From: Gimesia chilikensis
GTDB taxonomy: Bacteria > Planctomycetota > Planctomycetia > Planctomycetales > Planctomycetaceae
DNA: 64,000 nucleotides
Assembly: GCF_008329715.1 (NCBI RefSeq)
Contig: NZ_VTSR01000021.1
Span: forward strand, 94,420-158,419
Direction: 5' to 3'
Both the position numbers and the translations under genes were made by a program. This document shows, one piece after another, positions 53,440 to 62,364 of this stretch. The notes under the pieces are model-generated. The model saw nothing but the letters and a program-made list of their open reading frames with translations. It was not told the DNA's origin and made no database searches. The first letter of the stretch is position 1, and each line of letters opens with the position of its first letter.

Positions 53440-56400
53440 TCAGGTGCCGGCCCGGGGCTGGACCTGCTGGATGCGCTCTTTGACGCGGGCGGCCAGTTCG
53501 TGTTCCGGGAAACGCTTCAAAAAGTCCTGATATGTTTTCAACGCCTGTTTCCATTCCTTCAGAGCTTCGTGGCACATGCCGGCCTGAAACAGGGCCGGGG
53601 CCTGCCATTCGGGGAATTTATATTGAATATCGACCTGCAGATAGGCGAGCAGGGCTTCCTTGAATTTCTCCTGGATCATCAGGGTTTCAGCGAGCAGGAA
53701 CTGGCACTTGGCCGCGGTTTCGGTGCGGCGGCTGTTTTCCGAGTCGATGATTTTCTGGAAGACTTTGCGAGCCTCGTCGAATTTGGCCTGATTCTTCAGG
53801 CTGCGTCCCAGGACCTCTTCTGCCTGGTAGAGGAAGGGGCTCTCCGGATCCCAGCTGCGGAACTGGTCGACGGTTTTCTGGACTTCCGCATATTTTTTCT
53901 GCCGGAAGTAGGTCTCAGCAAGCAGCACCCAGACCCGTGGATACCAGGGACGGTCGCCCAGCTGTTCGGTCTGTTCTTTGGTTGTGAGAGTCAGCAGTTC
54001 TTTCTGAGCCGCTTCGACCTGGTTCAGATACAGGGCGGCTTCCGCCTGGTGGAAACGGGCGAAGGCCGCGTATTCATTCTGGGGGAACCGCTTGAGCAGA
54101 TCCTGGCTGAACTTTTCGACCTCTTTCCATTTCTGCTGTTCCAGATTGATTTCAATCAACCGGTAGAGGGAGACTTCCTGCACCTTCTGATCGGATTTCT
54201 CGGAAGCCTGCAGGGCGTCGAATTCTTTTGCGGCGGCATCGAGTTTGCCGGCAATGAGATCGCTTTCGGCGAGGCTCAGGCGGGCATTGTCAGCCAGGTC
54301 ACTGTCCGGGGTCTCTTTGACGAGTCGGCGGAAGATCGCGTCTGACTCATCGAACATTTCGGCTTCGTAATTGATGAGTGCCCATTCATCGAGGATCTTA
54401 TCCAGGTTGTCGGGCTTGGGGAATTTCGTCAGCAGGGCTTCGTAGGCTTTGTTGACTTCATCGATTTTTTTCAGCTGGAACAGCGTGCGAGCGGCCTGCA
54501 GTCCCGAGAGCATTGCGTAGCGCGAGGGGGCGAACTGCTTGAGGGTCTGCTGATAAACGTCGACTGCGGGCTGGAGCTTCTGGTCGCTTTCCAGGCTGCG
54601 GCCCTGCATGTAAGAGGCTTCCGCGGCCAGCGGGTTCTTAGGGAACTCTTTGGTGAACTGTTCAAAGTGCGTTGCCGCCGCGGGGAATTCATTCAGCTGA
54701 AACTCACTCCAGGCGAGGCCCGACAGGCCGGCCGGGAATTCGGGAGACGTCGCACCGCGCTCGACAATTTCAGCGAAGAACTTCTTCGCGCGGCTCCACT
54801 GCTGGTTTTCGTAATTGCGTTCGGCCAGTTGTCGATAGGTCTGAATCAGCAGATCGAGATTCGGTTTGCGTTTTTCCAGTTCGGCCAGGTACTGATCGAC
54901 TTCTGCGGGCTTGTCGTTTTTGGAAGTGAGGATGGTCAGGTTTGCGAGGATCTGATCGTAGCGGGGTTCATTGGGGAACTGCTTGAGATACGTTTTGGCC
55001 AGCGACTCCGCTTCCGGGAATTTCTGCAGCGAGTTGAAGTTGTTGCTTTGCAGGATCAGGGCGTCCGCGTATTCGCTGGTGGATTTGTCGGTGTTCGTGT
55101 CATCGAGGTACGGTTTCAGAACGTCGATCGATTTCTGGTATTCTTTCAGCTTCTGATAAGTCCGCGCGAGGTACAGACGGGCCAGCAGTTGTGTGTTCTC
55201 GAGCTTGCTCTGGTCGAGCACGTTTTGAAAGTGTTTGACGGCGGCCTGCAGATCTTCGGGCTTGCCCTGGGCATCGCTGATGCGTCCTTTGAGCAGTTCC
55301 TGATGCAGGCGGAGTCCACTCTGGGGATACTCTTTTTCGAACCGGGCAGCGAGTTGGGCAGCTTCTTCGAGTTGATCGCTGAGCAGGGCGGCTTCGATGG
55401 CGAAGTGCAGGCTGTCGTCGGCGAGCTCACTCTGAGGCGCCTGCTTGACCAGATCCAGGAACAGGGTTTTGGCCTGAGCCTGTTGGCCGCTGCGGAGCAG
55501 AGCTTCGGCCAGCTGGTAGTTGATCAAGGGCTGCTGGGCGGTCGAAGGTTTAGCTTTCTGTGCCTGTTTCAGTGCGGTGATGGCTTCCGAGAGTTGACCG
55601 GCGGCCTTGAGACTGACCCCTTTCCAGTAGAGGGCGTTGGCGGCCTGCGCGGGATCTTTGGCGACGATGTCGAACTGTTCCACGGCCTTGTCGTACTGTT
55701 TCAGATCGTAAAAGGCATAGCCGGCATTCAGGCGAGCCGTGATGCCCAGGGGACTTTCGGGGAATTTGGTGGGCAGTGCCAGAAAGGCATCCGCGGCCTG
55801 TTGGAATTGTCCGCGATCAAAGAGTGATGTGGCCAGTGCCATCTGGGCGTCGCTGGCCCGGGAGTGGGTTTTCTGACTGGCGATCTGCTGGAAGCGTTTC
55901 TCTGCTTCTTCGGGTTGTTTGTTCTGCAGGTAAGCGGACGCGAGACCGAACTGGGCATCCTGCGACATGGCGCCTTCCGGGTGCCGATCGAGGGAACGCT
56001 GGAAACTCTTGATCGCCAGGTCAGCTTTCCCCTGTCGGAGCAGCGCATCCCCGAAATAGGCATAGGCCCATTCTTCGAGGGCGTGATTGGGGTAGCGTTT
56101 GAGGAAGTCGGTGAACTCGGACTCGGCTGCTTTCAGATCGTCGAGCAGGTAACTGCACTCGGCGACGCGATACAGGGCGTCGGGGAGATTCTTATTCTGG
56201 GGATACTGCTTCACGTATTCCCGCAGAATATCGCGGGCTTCCTTATACTTCTGCTGATTGACGAGCGTGAGTCCCAGGTAGAATTTCGCCAGCGGCACGT
56301 TTTCGTGGTTGGGGTATTCCTTGAGGTACTTCTGAAACGTCTCGGTCGCCAGTTCCCAGCGGTTCTGCTTATAGAGGCCGATAGCCAGCTGAAATTCATC

Positions 56401-56520
56401 ACTGGCTTTGTCGGCCCGGACCAGGGTGGTCGGGAGCAGGCAGAGACAGAGTAAAATCAGGGCGAACCTGTTGAGGGAAGAGGCATCAAAGGAAGGGAGC
56501 CGGAAACGTTGATTCATCAT
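53440..56520 (-). CDS. Large exported TPR repeat protein (1026 residues)
   Basis: A signal peptide (about 1-36, ending LVRAD) is followed by about twenty-five TPR units over the whole length, such as LYKQNRWELATETFQKYLKE, AKFYLGLTLVNQQKYKEARD, DALYRVAECSYLLDDLKAAE and AKTYLKQFPNEPRYDQILA. Repeats of this kind recall YbgF/CpoB and BamD proteins, which work with the Tol system and outer-membrane assembly, though this one is far longer. It lies upstream of the ExbB/TolQ gene in the same direction, which fits a Tol/Exb-like envelope role. Partner proteins are unknown. Confidence 0.88.
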   Translation of the reverse strand: MMNQRFRLPSFDASSLNRFALILLCLCLLPTTLVRADKASDEFQLAIGLYKQNRWELATETFQKYLKEYPNHENVPLAKFYLGLTLVNQQKYKEARDILREYVKQYPQNKNLPDALYRVAECSYLLDDLKAAESEFTDFLKRYPNHALEEWAYAYFGDALLRQGKADLAIKSFQRSLDRHPEGAMSQDAQFGLASAYLQNKQPEEAEKRFQQIASQKTHSRASDAQMALATSLFDRGQFQQAADAFLALPTKFPESPLGITARLNAGYAFYDLKQYDKAVEQFDIVAKDPAQAANALYWKGVSLKAAGQLSEAITALKQAQKAKPSTAQQPLINYQLAEALLRSGQQAQAKTLFLDLVKQAPQSELADDSLHFAIEAALLSDQLEEAAQLAARFEKEYPQSGLRLHQELLKGRISDAQGKPEDLQAAVKHFQNVLDQSKLENTQLLARLYLARTYQKLKEYQKSIDVLKPYLDDTNTDKSTSEYADALILQSNNFNSLQKFPEAESLAKTYLKQFPNEPRYDQILANLTILTSKNDKPAEVDQYLAELEKRKPNLDLLIQTYRQLAERNYENQQWSRAKKFFAEIVERGATSPEFPAGLSGLAWSEFQLNEFPAAATHFEQFTKEFPKNPLAAEASYMQGRSLESDQKLQPAVDVYQQTLKQFAPSRYAMLSGLQAARTLFQLKKIDEVNKAYEALLTKFPKPDNLDKILDEWALINYEAEMFDESDAIFRRLVKETPDSDLADNARLSLAESDLIAGKLDAAAKEFDALQASEKSDQKVQEVSLYRLIEINLEQQKWKEVEKFSQDLLKRFPQNEYAAFARFHQAEAALYLNQVEAAQKELLTLTTKEQTEQLGDRPWYPRVWVLLAETYFRQKKYAEVQKTVDQFRSWDPESPFLYQAEEVLGRSLKNQAKFDEARKVFQKIIDSENSRRTETAAKCQFLLAETLMIQEKFKEALLAYLQVDIQYKFPEWQAPALFQAGMCHEALKEWKQALKTYQDFLKRFPEHELAARVKERIQQVQPRAGT

Positions 56521-56748
56521 ATTGAAATCGTCTGATCGGTCTTAATTAAGGAATCGTGAACACGCTCCCATCTTATCGTGGGAGTTCAGGCCGAGGCAAG
56601 CGGGCATCGCGAAAACTGCTTTTTCCCCGACGAAAACCCGCTTTAAAGGCTGTATTCTGCGCAGAAATATCCCCGTAACCCAACTGTCGATCGTTGGTTA
56701 TCGACTGGTGTTCAGACTACGGGGAAGCGGTGGGCGGACGAACCGGGA

Positions 56749-58026
56749 TCAACTGCCCTGGAAATGCTGGTCGGCGAAGTTGAGGTACTGTTCCCAGTCG
56801 AAGTCGGTCACATCGTGTTTGCCGGTGCGGATGTGATAGCCCATCTGCTTCTGCACGGGTTCGTTGATGCCGGGCATCTTGTCTGCACCGAAGCCGGAGG
56901 TGCCGAGCAGCTTGTAGACGGGTTCCGCGTATTTGACGGAGAGGAATTCCCCCTTGGGATCGGCCCAGCGGTCTTCGACGGCACTGGCGACGTAGACGGG
57001 GCGGGGGGCGATCAGTGAGATCAGCATGTGTTGATCGACGGGGAGCTCGTTTTCCTTGTCGATGTACTTGTTGAAGTTGTCACAGAACCAGTGCGGGAAC
57101 GAATTGTTGATGACGTGCAGGGTTTCACCGAAGCGGCGCCGACTGAGGGCGGCACCGCCACAACCAGAGTCGTTGGAAATGACAATCGCAAATCGCGGGT
57201 CCTGCGCGCCGGCCCAGAGGGAGGTTTTCCCGAGACGGGAGTGTCCCATGACGGCGACTTTGTTCGCGTCGATCTGTTTGTCGGTTTCGAGGTAATCCAG
57301 GGCGCGGCTGAGTCCCCAGGCCCAGGCAGCGATCGTGCCCCATTCATCGGGCGCGGGTTTCTGTTTGGAATTGTAGAGGGCGTGCACGCCGTTCTTGAAG
57401 CCGTCGTCATAGTCGGGGTCGATGTCGCCGCAGTAGATGGCGACGAGTCCGTAGCCACGATCGATGATCTTTTCGATGGGCCAGCGGGACGATGATTTGC
57501 CTCGCGAGGCTTCGGTCGCTTTATGATCGACGATGCCTTTGTCTTTGTTGGCCCGCATCCAGTGATCGTTGAGTTTAACGTCTGTCTCATCGGTGATGGT
57601 GTGGTTGCCGTAAAAGTTGAGACCCATGAAGACAGGGACCGGCTTGGTGGCTTTCGCGGGGAGATAGATCAACAGATCCATCCGCGGTTCTTCTTTCTTG
57701 CCCGAGAAGTAGACCGAGACTTCCTTACGGATGGCCTTGCCGCCGAGGGCGTCGTTCTTGACGGAGGTGACTTCGAACAGCATGTCTTCGGGGGCTGCGG
57801 GGCTTTTGCCGTAGACTTCAGTTTCGAAGAGCTCCAGAATTTCGGGGCGGCGGACCTGCTGCCATGCTTTAGCTGAGTCGACCTTTTTCCCTTTATTGGT
57901 GACGAGCGGGTCGGGGAGTTTGAATTCCGGGACCTGGCTTTCATCGTAATTGGGTTTGGGACGTTGCGCGTGGGCGGCGGGAGTCAGCAGCAGCGTTAGG
58001 CTGAGCAGGAACAGCAGACGTTTCAT
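56749..58026 (-). CDS. Secreted glucuronoyl-esterase-like (CE15) hydrolase
   Basis: 425 residues from ATG 58026, where a clear signal peptide starts (ending AHAQ); the frame extends upstream but without family character. The alpha/beta-hydrolase nucleophile is Ser263 in GHSRLGKTSLW, matching the GCSRxGK motif of CE15 4-O-methyl-glucuronoyl methylesterases, with Glu and basic residues following. The catalytic His is His404 in GKHDVTDFDW, and HWFCDNFNKY is another CE15 hallmark. These enzymes cut ester bonds between glucuronic acid and lignin alcohols, or related uronate esters. Here marine uronate polymers are a possible target; that is inference. Confidence 0.85.
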   Translation of the reverse strand: MKRLLFLLSLTLLLTPAAHAQRPKPNYDESQVPEFKLPDPLVTNKGKKVDSAKAWQQVRRPEILELFETEVYGKSPAAPEDMLFEVTSVKNDALGGKAIRKEVSVYFSGKKEEPRMDLLIYLPAKATKPVPVFMGLNFYGNHTITDETDVKLNDHWMRANKDKGIVDHKATEASRGKSSSRWPIEKIIDRGYGLVAIYCGDIDPDYDDGFKNGVHALYNSKQKPAPDEWGTIAAWAWGLSRALDYLETDKQIDANKVAVMGHSRLGKTSLWAGAQDPRFAIVISNDSGCGGAALSRRRFGETLHVINNSFPHWFCDNFNKYIDKENELPVDQHMLISLIAPRPVYVASAVEDRWADPKGEFLSVKYAEPVYKLLGTSGFGADKMPGINEPVQKQMGYHIRTGKHDVTDFDWEQYLNFADQHFQGS

Positions 58027-58108
58027 GGTGAGGCGGCCTTTATATTCTGGTGGGACATCGATTGTGAGTTCTGAGGTTACTATTCTCAATCGTGCCGGTT
58101 TCCGCAAG

Positions 58109-58124
58109 GATTGGCAATATGAAA
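58109..58124 (+). repeat. 16-base dispersed repeat, copy 1
   Basis: GATTGGCAATATGAAA occurs here and exactly again at 59009-59024. The preceding bases are also similar (TTTCCGCAAG versus TTTCGCCAC). Confidence 0.7.
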
Positions 58125-58158
58125 CCGGCGGTGGACCGCAAAAAGCTCGAAATTCTGG

Positions 58159-58197
58159 AACCACGAAAAGCACGAAAGACACGAAAATTCTGCTGGG
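58159..58197 (+). repeat. ACGAAA-type intergenic repeat, copy 1
   Basis: The block carries ACCACGAAAAGCACGAAAG plus a third ACGAAA and the flank CTGCTGGG. Related blocks are at 59995-60024 and 60903-60930, each close to a gene end. Confidence 0.7.
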
Positions 58198-58225
58198 TGA
58201 GGGCTGTGTAATATACTATTGAAAA

Positions 58226-58843
58226 TCAAGGAATACTCAGTGATTCCAGTTTTTTGATGACATCATTGTATTTCGCGGAGACAAGTCCGGCCCTTGGGTG
58301 GTACCGGAATCCGGAGTGTTCACGACCTGCAGCTTTCAGTGCCTGTTCGGCATGGCTGCGGGCCGATTCTACATCATCGGTATCAGCGGCAATCAAGGCG
58401 TGGGCGGTGTGCCAGAGAAATTCGTCCAAGGGTAACTCCAGGTCGGAGGCTGCCAACTGCAATAATTCACTGGCGCGGTTGTAGCAGTCTTGAATCCCGC
58501 CCGTGGCAATCAAGTAAGGGAGATTGTGTCTCGCACGACTCTGCACGTTGGGAAACTCGGCCTCGCGGGCAAGTGCGTCTTCATAAGCGACCAGTGCCTC
58601 CTCAATGCGGTCGCGTGACAGTAGTGCTTCGGCTCGTGTGCCGTGAGCCCATGCTAGAAATAAATCATCATATTCAAAGTAGCGATCAAGTAATTTAAGG
58701 GAGACCTCGGGATGAGTTTCTACCAGTGTGGTTGCCTGGATCCGGAGGTACTGAGCCTTATCTCGTGCTCGCGTCAACTTTTCATTGAAAGTACGTTCAA
58801 TTTCAGCGTTCCAGGTTGTGTTTCGATACCAGTCATCGTTCAT
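58226..58843 (-). CDS. Hypothetical helical (TPR-like) protein, 205 residues
   Basis: No signal or membrane segment. The protein is helical with TPR-like units: AWAHGTRAEALLSRDRIEEA, LVAYEDALAREAEFPN and ALIAADTDDVESARSHAEQA. The C-terminal tail is basic and ends KLESLSIP. I cannot place it in a family. It stands alone between repeat-bearing gaps; the shorter, low-complexity setting suggests accessory DNA. Confidence 0.65.
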   Translation of the reverse strand: MNDDWYRNTTWNAEIERTFNEKLTRARDKAQYLRIQATTLVETHPEVSLKLLDRYFEYDDLFLAWAHGTRAEALLSRDRIEEALVAYEDALAREAEFPNVQSRARHNLPYLIATGGIQDCYNRASELLQLAASDLELPLDEFLWHTAHALIAADTDDVESARSHAEQALKAAGREHSGFRYHPRAGLVSAKYNDVIKKLESLSIP

Positions 58844-59008
58844 TTACACGAGATTCTTCGTCAAAATGGTCGAAATGGTTTTTATAATTTGAAAGTATGA
58901 TTCTGTGCAGCAAGGTCGAGTCTTTCTGTATCCTGCCTCGGATCGAATCCCAGCATCGATTCACAAAATGTGATCTTTCTACTTTGCAAGCGTGATCAAT
59001 TTCGCCAC

Positions 59009-59024
59009 GATTGGCAATATGAAA
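59009..59024 (+). repeat. 16-base dispersed repeat, copy 2
   Basis: Exact match to 58109-58124. Its ATG (59019-59021) is the apparent start of the interrupted membrane-protein frame. Confidence 0.7.
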
Positions 59025-59462
59025 TCAGAATCAGATTGGAAAAGCTGGTTGTTTCTTTATCCGCTGCTGCAGGGTCTGGGCGGCGTGGGGTGGTGATGTC
59101 TGTTGCTGGCGGTGCCGGAGAGTCGGGCGCTGTTTCTGTCGGAGACACTGTCGGAGCGGGTGCTGCTGGCGTTCTGGCTGCCGGACGGCGTGGTGTTTGT
59201 GGGCGGTTCTTTTGTGCTGGCGTATGGTCTCTGGCGGCAGCGCTGCTGGGCGGGGCCGGTGTTGTATTTTCTGACGGGCGGCATTGCTTATGTGAGCCTG
59301 TACTGTCTGTCGCTGAGCCTGACGACGCAGGGGGGCTGGCTGGGAACCTGTCTGATGCTGGTGTGTCTGGGACTGATGTTGCTGGTTGGTTTGATTCATA
59401 CGGGCCGATGTTGTGGGAAAGCCGGGGATGTTCAAGATCACGTTTCGACCGACGCGGGCTGA
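59019..59462 (+). pseudogene. Membrane-protein ORF with an in-frame TGA
   Basis: The frame from ATG 59019 reads a short N-terminus (MKSESDWKSWLFLYPLLQGL to GVGW) up to TGA at 59094-59096, then continues in the same frame without a stop to 59462 with CLLLAVPESRALFLSETLSE and three or four hydrophobic helices. The two halves read as one protein of about 147 residues. A TGG to TGA change at codon 26 would restore a Trp-Trp pair. If the TGA is real, the product may start at TTG 59103 instead (119 residues). It overlaps the methyltransferase-like gene by about 35 bases. Function unknown; a genuine nonsense mutation, a sequencing error or read-through are all open. Confidence 0.55.
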
Positions 59463-59979
59463 GACGCCACTGTGGTGGCTGCTGCTGAAGATTGTGCTGC
59501 AGACGGTCGTGTTCTGGACGCTGTTTCTGCTGGTGTTCCCGGCGGGGCTGATCTGGCTGGAAGGTGTTCTCGGCTGGCCGGCGTTTCGGTTCGACGGGCA
59601 GCGGGTGCTGGGAGTGATCCTGTTTGTGCTGGGGGGGAGCCTGGGGCTGACGAGCGGGGCGACGATGGGCATTTATGGTCGCGGAACGCCGGTCCCTTTC
59701 GATACGGCACGGCAGCTGGTGGTAGCGGGACCGTATCGGTTTGTGCGGAACCCGATGGCGATTGCAGGGCTGGTGCAGGGGGCCGCCGTGGGTTTGTATT
59801 TCGGTAGCGGGCTGGTTCTGGCGTACGTGGTAGTGGGCATGGTGCTGTGGAATATTTGTGTGCGGCCGATAGAAGAGCAGGACCTGGAGACGCGGTTCGG
59901 GGAGGCGTTTGTGGCGTATCGCCGGGAGGTGCGGTGCTGGGTGCCGCGGTGGAAGGGGTATCGAGTGGTGGGGAAATAA
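59428..59979 (+). CDS. Isoprenylcysteine carboxylmethyltransferase-like membrane protein
   Basis: 183 residues from ATG 59428 (GGGAAAG 6 bases upstream; GTG 59413 is an alternative). Four or five membrane helices. The conserved C-terminal half shows GPYRFVRNPMAIAGL and EEQDLETRFGEAFVAYRREV, the S-adenosylmethionine-binding pattern of the ICMT/PEMT family (RNPxxxG and ExxLxxxFGxxYxxY). Bacterial members methylate isoprenoid, lipid or small substrates; the one used here is unknown. It overlaps the preceding interrupted membrane frame. Confidence 0.8.
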   Translation: MFKITFRPTRAETPLWWLLLKIVLQTVVFWTLFLLVFPAGLIWLEGVLGWPAFRFDGQRVLGVILFVLGGSLGLTSGATMGIYGRGTPVPFDTARQLVVAGPYRFVRNPMAIAGLVQGAAVGLYFGSGLVLAYVVVGMVLWNICVRPIEEQDLETRFGEAFVAYRREVRCWVPRWKGYRVVGK

Positions 59980-59994
59980 AAGGAAATTTGTATG

Positions 59995-60024
59995 AACCAC
60001 GAAATGCACGAAAGACTGCTGGGG
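59995..60024 (+). repeat. ACGAAA-type intergenic repeat, copy 2
   Basis: ACCACGAAATGCACGAAAG followed by ACTGCTGGGGA, related to 58159-58197; lies just after the ICMT-like gene. Confidence 0.65.
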
Positions 60025-60224
60025 AGGATTTGACTCGAAAGAGAGACCATTAAGATTTTGGGAAATCAACCGGTTGATGTTGATCGTTTGTTGCCGGGTT
60101 AAGAAGATGGGTTGCTGATCTGGCATGTGTCTGAATTCGATTTTATGATCATTAATCGCTGCAACGAACAATGTATCTGGGTAGAACCGTTTCGTTCCCT
60201 TTTTTGAACCTGGGAAATAGTGTA

Positions 60225-60809
60225 ATGCCATACACGGCTGAGCAGTTTCAATATTTCGAGCAGTTGATCAGGGGGGAAGCTGATATCAGCTGGCGCGCCT
60301 GGTGGAAACGGAATGAAGCGACGCTGAAAGTGCAGTTGCCACGGGCAGAATATCTGCGGATCAAGTTTGGACTGGTTGAGTACGCTTTTAAGCTGTTGCA
60401 GGAAGCGGGGGTCGATATTGAATGGGGACCGGCGGCGTCTCGCGAGCACTACTATGCAAGACTGCATGAATCAGTGCTGGATGAAAAGGGGCGTCCCTCG
60501 GCTGAGTTCCAGCGGAAAAAGTACCAGGGTGCGTTACGGGACTTGAAGGCGGGAGATCAGGAAAAGGCTCAGAGGAAGATTAAAAGGATCATCAGGCAGG
60601 CGTTGAAAAACCGCGAAGAATATGAGTGTGAAGAACTCTGTGACATCCAGTTTGATGGGGCGCAGATGCTGGCCAGTGGCATCGATGATGAAATTAAGCT
60701 CGGCCTTGCTCTCACCCGAGAGATCGCCAGCCTGGAAGACACCGATGATATCATCAGTGTGCCAATTCAGTATGCTCGAGACGCGTTGGCGAAATACGAA
60801 GGTACCTGA
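60225..60809 (+). CDS. Hypothetical protein, 194 residues
   Basis: Starts at ATG 60225, preceded by GGGAAA; an upstream ATG at 60171 would add 18 unlikely residues. No signal peptide. Mostly helical and charged, with a Trp-rich patch (SWRAWWKRNEATLKV), a basic central helix (KAQRKIKRIIRQALKNREE) and an acidic tail. A short Cys pair occurs in YECEELCDIQFD. I recognise no family; the central part suggests a soluble cytoplasmic protein. Confidence 0.6.
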   Translation: MPYTAEQFQYFEQLIRGEADISWRAWWKRNEATLKVQLPRAEYLRIKFGLVEYAFKLLQEAGVDIEWGPAASREHYYARLHESVLDEKGRPSAEFQRKKYQGALRDLKAGDQEKAQRKIKRIIRQALKNREEYECEELCDIQFDGAQMLASGIDDEIKLGLALTREIASLEDTDDIISVPIQYARDALAKYEGT

Positions 60810-60852
60810 TGAGGGCGGGGATTCTGGTGCTGACGAGTCTCTTCTGTCAGTA

Positions 60853-60872
60853 TCCTGCTCGCTGCGCTCGGC
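60853..60872 (+). repeat. 20-base repeat shared with 52081-52100
   Basis: TCCTGCTCGCTGCGCTCGGC is identical to the copy at 52081-52100. The core CTCGCTGCGCTCG is near-palindromic, like REP elements. Confidence 0.65.
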
Positions 60873-60900
60873 CCGAGTTGCGTTCGGGGCGACCCGTTGA

Positions 60901-60930
60901 GGAACCACGAAAAACACGAAAGATTCGAAA
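60901..60930 (+). repeat. ACGAAA-type intergenic repeat, copy 3
   Basis: GGAACCACGAAAAACACGAA followed by AGATTCGAAAA, between two convergent genes. Third member of the group at 58159 and 59995. Confidence 0.65.
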
Positions 60931-60971
60931 AATTGTGAGCGGGATGGGGGCTGAACTCGAAAACTGCTTGA

Positions 60972-61757
60972 TCAGTCATCCTCTTCTGTCTTTTCGAACT
61001 CGCTGGAGTGGGTTTGCGAACGTTTTCTGATGAGTTCTTCGAGGCTTGTGATTCCCATAAAAGCAGGCATCGCGCCCATTGATTTGTCAGTAGGAATAAA
61101 TACGACAGAAGACTTCCCCTCAAGGCAGATCTCATAGAGCATGTTCATAGATCGCAGTTGAAGGGCAATGGGATTGTCTGCGTATTTTTGGGAAGCAGCA
61201 ATAATGGCATCGGCAGCCAGTTGTTCCGCATCAGCCAGGATCACACGTGCGCGTTTTTCGCGTTCCGCAGCCGCTTCGCGCGCAATGGCATCTTCCAGCT
61301 CTTTGGCAACAATGACGTCCTTGATTTCTACAGAAATCACGGTCACTCCCCATTTGGAAACGAATCCATCAATGTGCTCTTTCAGCCGCTTTCCGATTTT
61401 GTCCCGTTCAGCGAGGAGCTCGTCCAGATTTGATTTCCCTACCATGTCCCGGATCGAGGATCGCGCGCTAAGCTGTGTGGCTTTGTGGTAGTTATCGACG
61501 TTCAAAACGCACGCCTTGGGATCCATCACCTGGTAGAAGAGGATCGCATCCACTTCTACCGGAATGTTGTCTTTCGTCAGTCCTACCTGCATGGGGACCG
61601 TGTAGGTGATAATTCGCAAGTCGATCCGGTAGAGAACACGCGTGACGAAGGGGATGTAAAAGTATAAACCCGGCTCAACCATTCGGTAAAACTTCCCGAG
61701 GAAAAACAGGGCGTGACGCTCCCATTCTTTTACTGTACCAAAGAAAAACATGTGCAT
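60972..61757 (-). CDS. Slipin/stomatin-like SPFH (band 7) protein
   Basis: 261 residues. The band-7 domain spans nearly the whole protein: GTVKEWERHALFFLGKFYRM, GLYFYIPF, RIDLRIITYTVP, TKDNIPVEVDAILFYQV, ERDKIGKRLKEHIDGFVSKW and GVTVISVEIKDVIV. Then follow the helical EAAAEREKRARVILADAEQ coiled-coil region and a C-terminal SVVFIP strand, as in slipins. Unlike most slipins there is no strong membrane helix before the band-7 domain; the N-terminus is just MHMFFFGTVKE. Slipins form membrane microdomain scaffolds, usually with an NfeD partner, which is absent here. Confidence 0.9.
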   Translation of the reverse strand: MHMFFFGTVKEWERHALFFLGKFYRMVEPGLYFYIPFVTRVLYRIDLRIITYTVPMQVGLTKDNIPVEVDAILFYQVMDPKACVLNVDNYHKATQLSARSSIRDMVGKSNLDELLAERDKIGKRLKEHIDGFVSKWGVTVISVEIKDVIVAKELEDAIAREAAAEREKRARVILADAEQLAADAIIAASQKYADNPIALQLRSMNMLYEICLEGKSSVVFIPTDKSMGAMPAFMGITSLEELIRKRSQTHSSEFEKTEEDD

Positions 61758-62045
61758 TGTCCTGGATGGAGGAAGCCGACATGGAACCAGTTATTAAAGT
61801 GCGCCACATGAAAAGCGGCAGGTATCAAAGGTGCTGTTCCTTTTATCATCCCCGAGTTCTGATGACTTAACAACTGCTTTTTAACAGATTAACGATTTTC
61901 CACGCAGTGGCTAAGTATTTTTCTGCAATACCGTTGAATGGCGGTTTTGTGGAACCACGGCCGGTACGAAATTAACGAACAGTTGTGATATGATGGAAAG
62001 GGTTACTGAGCCCCGTTTCACATGCTCCAACAGGATTGAAGTTGG

Positions 62046-62276
62046 ATGAGAGAAAAGCTGATCGATGAAATCAGGTCGGAGCTGGATCGGCTGTCAGTTC
62101 GGTCTTATGCAGAGAGCCAGTCGATCTATGCCGACCAAAAACAATTGAGGCATTTGCGTCACCTGCTCAGTCGGGCGGCTGCGCTGCAAGCAGAGGGAGT
62201 GGCTGATTTTTCGCGCTGTGTCTATGATGTGGCTCCCGGTTCGTCCCGGTTGGCGCGGTTGACTTCAGAGTTGTGA
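62046..62276 (+). CDS. Small hypothetical protein, 76 residues
   Basis: ATG start with GGATTG upstream. Helical, charged, with a heptad-like pattern (REKLIDEIRSELDRLSVRSY). One Cys. No known domain. Read on the same strand as the next small gene, 88 bases apart; they may be one unit. Role unknown. Confidence 0.55.
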   Translation: MREKLIDEIRSELDRLSVRSYAESQSIYADQKQLRHLRHLLSRAAALQAEGVADFSRCVYDVAPGSSRLARLTSEL

Positions 62277-62364
62277 GCGACGATGTGTGTGGTTTTCGTT
62301 TTCAGGTGCGCTGACATTTTACTATTTGACTCAAACCATTCGATTCTAAACAGGGGCCGGTGCT

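Noticed and set aside
52984..54345. Plus-strand open frame of 453 residues opposite the TPR and ExbB genes
   Set aside because: Antisense to two well-supported genes; the translation shows no domain, only repetitive reverse images of TPR codons.
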